NCBI GenBank assembly: GCA_964387795.1
Contig: CAYLYP010000048.1
Span: 1 to 23,927, forward strand
Length of the DNA: 23,927 nucleotides
From: CAYLYP01 sp964387795
Lineage (GTDB): Bacteria; Bacteroidota; Bacteroidia; Bacteroidales; UBA7960
Direction: 5' to 3'
Below the pieces are notes generated by a model. The model saw nothing but the letters and a program-made list of their open reading frames with translations, was not told where the DNA came from and ran no database searches. Below, in pieces: positions 23,295 through 23,927 of the stretch. The translations under genes and the position numbers were made by a program. Each line of letters begins with the position of its first letter. Positions within the stretch are counted from its first letter, which is position 1.

Positions 23295-23891
23295 ATGAAA
23301 AGAGTATTGTGTATAATTCCAGTGATATTAGTATTTGCATCTTGTGTTCATAAAAGCATGGAGGAAAAGATTTGCGAAGAGGCAAGGGTTTATATTCAAA
23401 ACATGAATAAATGCGACCAAGACTATTTTGTATACAATTTGGGTCCAAAGCCTTATAGTTTTCTTGGGTATCAAGACACCTATTTTTTATGGAAAAAATA
23501 TGGATTAGTTGTTAAGACAGATGCAATGTATTTTGCTTTTGATTCATGCTTTTGTAGCCAAATGAATGAGAAAGCTGAAAATTACTATGGTGAAGAATTC
23601 ATGAATTTATTAAGATTGGATCTTGATTCCATTTTGCAATCAAAAAGAAATAAAGCTAAACTTAGCTTTCATGATGTTTATTTTTACTATGATGGAGTAG
23701 CCAGTTATTTGCCAGTTACACGTTTTAAGAACATGAAAAATGCTTCAATTATTGATGAACATAAAAAGAGTTCACTGTTTAATTCTTTAAAAGATAGTCT
23801 GAATAGAATTGAACTATTACGCTCCAATGGAGATGGGTTTATTATTCGATTTTGGTATACAGTTGATACTTTGTGGTTTAGCCCCCTATAA
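23295..23891 (+). CDS. Small lipoprotein, immunity-like candidate 4
   Basis: A 198-residue lipoprotein: MKRVLCIIPVILVFASC with the lipid cysteine at 17, then VHKS. Mature part mixed alpha/beta with several aromatic residues (DQDYFVYNLGPKPYSFLGYQ, DTYFLWKKYGLVVKTDAMYF, HDVYFYYDGVASYLPVTRF). No family recognised. Start ATG at 23295 follows fragment D's stop by 4 bp, the tightest spacing of the series, as seen between toxin ends and immunity genes. AT-rich like its neighbours. The right edge of the window follows 36 bp later. Confidence 0.65.
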   Translation: MKRVLCIIPVILVFASCVHKSMEEKICEEARVYIQNMNKCDQDYFVYNLGPKPYSFLGYQDTYFLWKKYGLVVKTDAMYFAFDSCFCSQMNEKAENYYGEEFMNLLRLDLDSILQSKRNKAKLSFHDVYFYYDGVASYLPVTRFKNMKNASIIDEHKKSSLFNSLKDSLNRIELLRSNGDGFIIRFWYTVDTLWFSPL

Positions 23892-23927
23892 ATCGGACTT
23901 TCGTATAGATGGTTAAACAAATTTAAT

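Overview
The window reads as a chromosomal segment of a Bacteroidota bacterium; I cannot fix the order. The pointers are a TonB-dependent receptor with an N-terminal carboxypeptidase-regulatory-like domain, an Omp28-type lipoprotein, a TlpA-like thioredoxin, a large outer-membrane protein of the DUF6029 type, lipoprotein signals, matches to the Bacteroidota promoter -7 box (TAnnTTTG), and AT-rich, repeat-laden spacers. It contains a 100-N scaffold gap (12069-12168), so it comes from a draft assembly.

Left part (1-10.7 kb), all genes on the minus strand: an SF1 helicase with a nuclease-like insertion and a C-terminal zinc ribbon; a TonB-dependent receptor; a cysteine-rich DUF3795 protein; a gene remnant; a ParE-type toxin-antitoxin pair; and a two-gene cell-envelope operon (small beta-barrel protein, then a lipoprotein with a propeller-like C-terminus). 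Four copies of one dispersed ~50-80 bp repeat lie 60-130 bp upstream of four of these transcription units. A 290-bp cluster of short palindromes lies at 6275-6561.

Middle part (10.7-13.0 kb): mostly non-coding and repeat-rich. A DUF559 endonuclease-like gene ends inside the first of two copies of a ~140-bp element. The N-gap sits inside the second copy. A ~165-bp fold-back sequence and the first of three 8-bp tandem-repeat elements follow.

Right-centre part (13.0-20.4 kb), plus strand, better conserved and less AT-rich: a U32-family protein with four cysteines suited to an Fe-S cluster, then a five-gene cell-envelope series (TlpA-like thioredoxin, DUF6029-like outer-membrane protein, Omp28-like CxxC lipoprotein, DUF418/YeiB membrane protein, serine hydrolase). 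Three members carry paired cysteines, which suggests an extracytoplasmic thiol/disulfide theme.

Right end (20.4-23.9 kb), plus strand, very AT-rich: four small unrecognised genes (three with lipoprotein or signal-like N-termini). Each is preceded, 6, 18, 17 or 4 bp upstream, by a short open fragment that looks like the severed C-terminal tip of a larger protein. The last fragment starts with a segment resembling an RHS/YD repeat. I read this as a candidate graveyard of polymorphic-toxin tips with retained immunity-like genes. This is the most interesting feature of the window and remains an inference.
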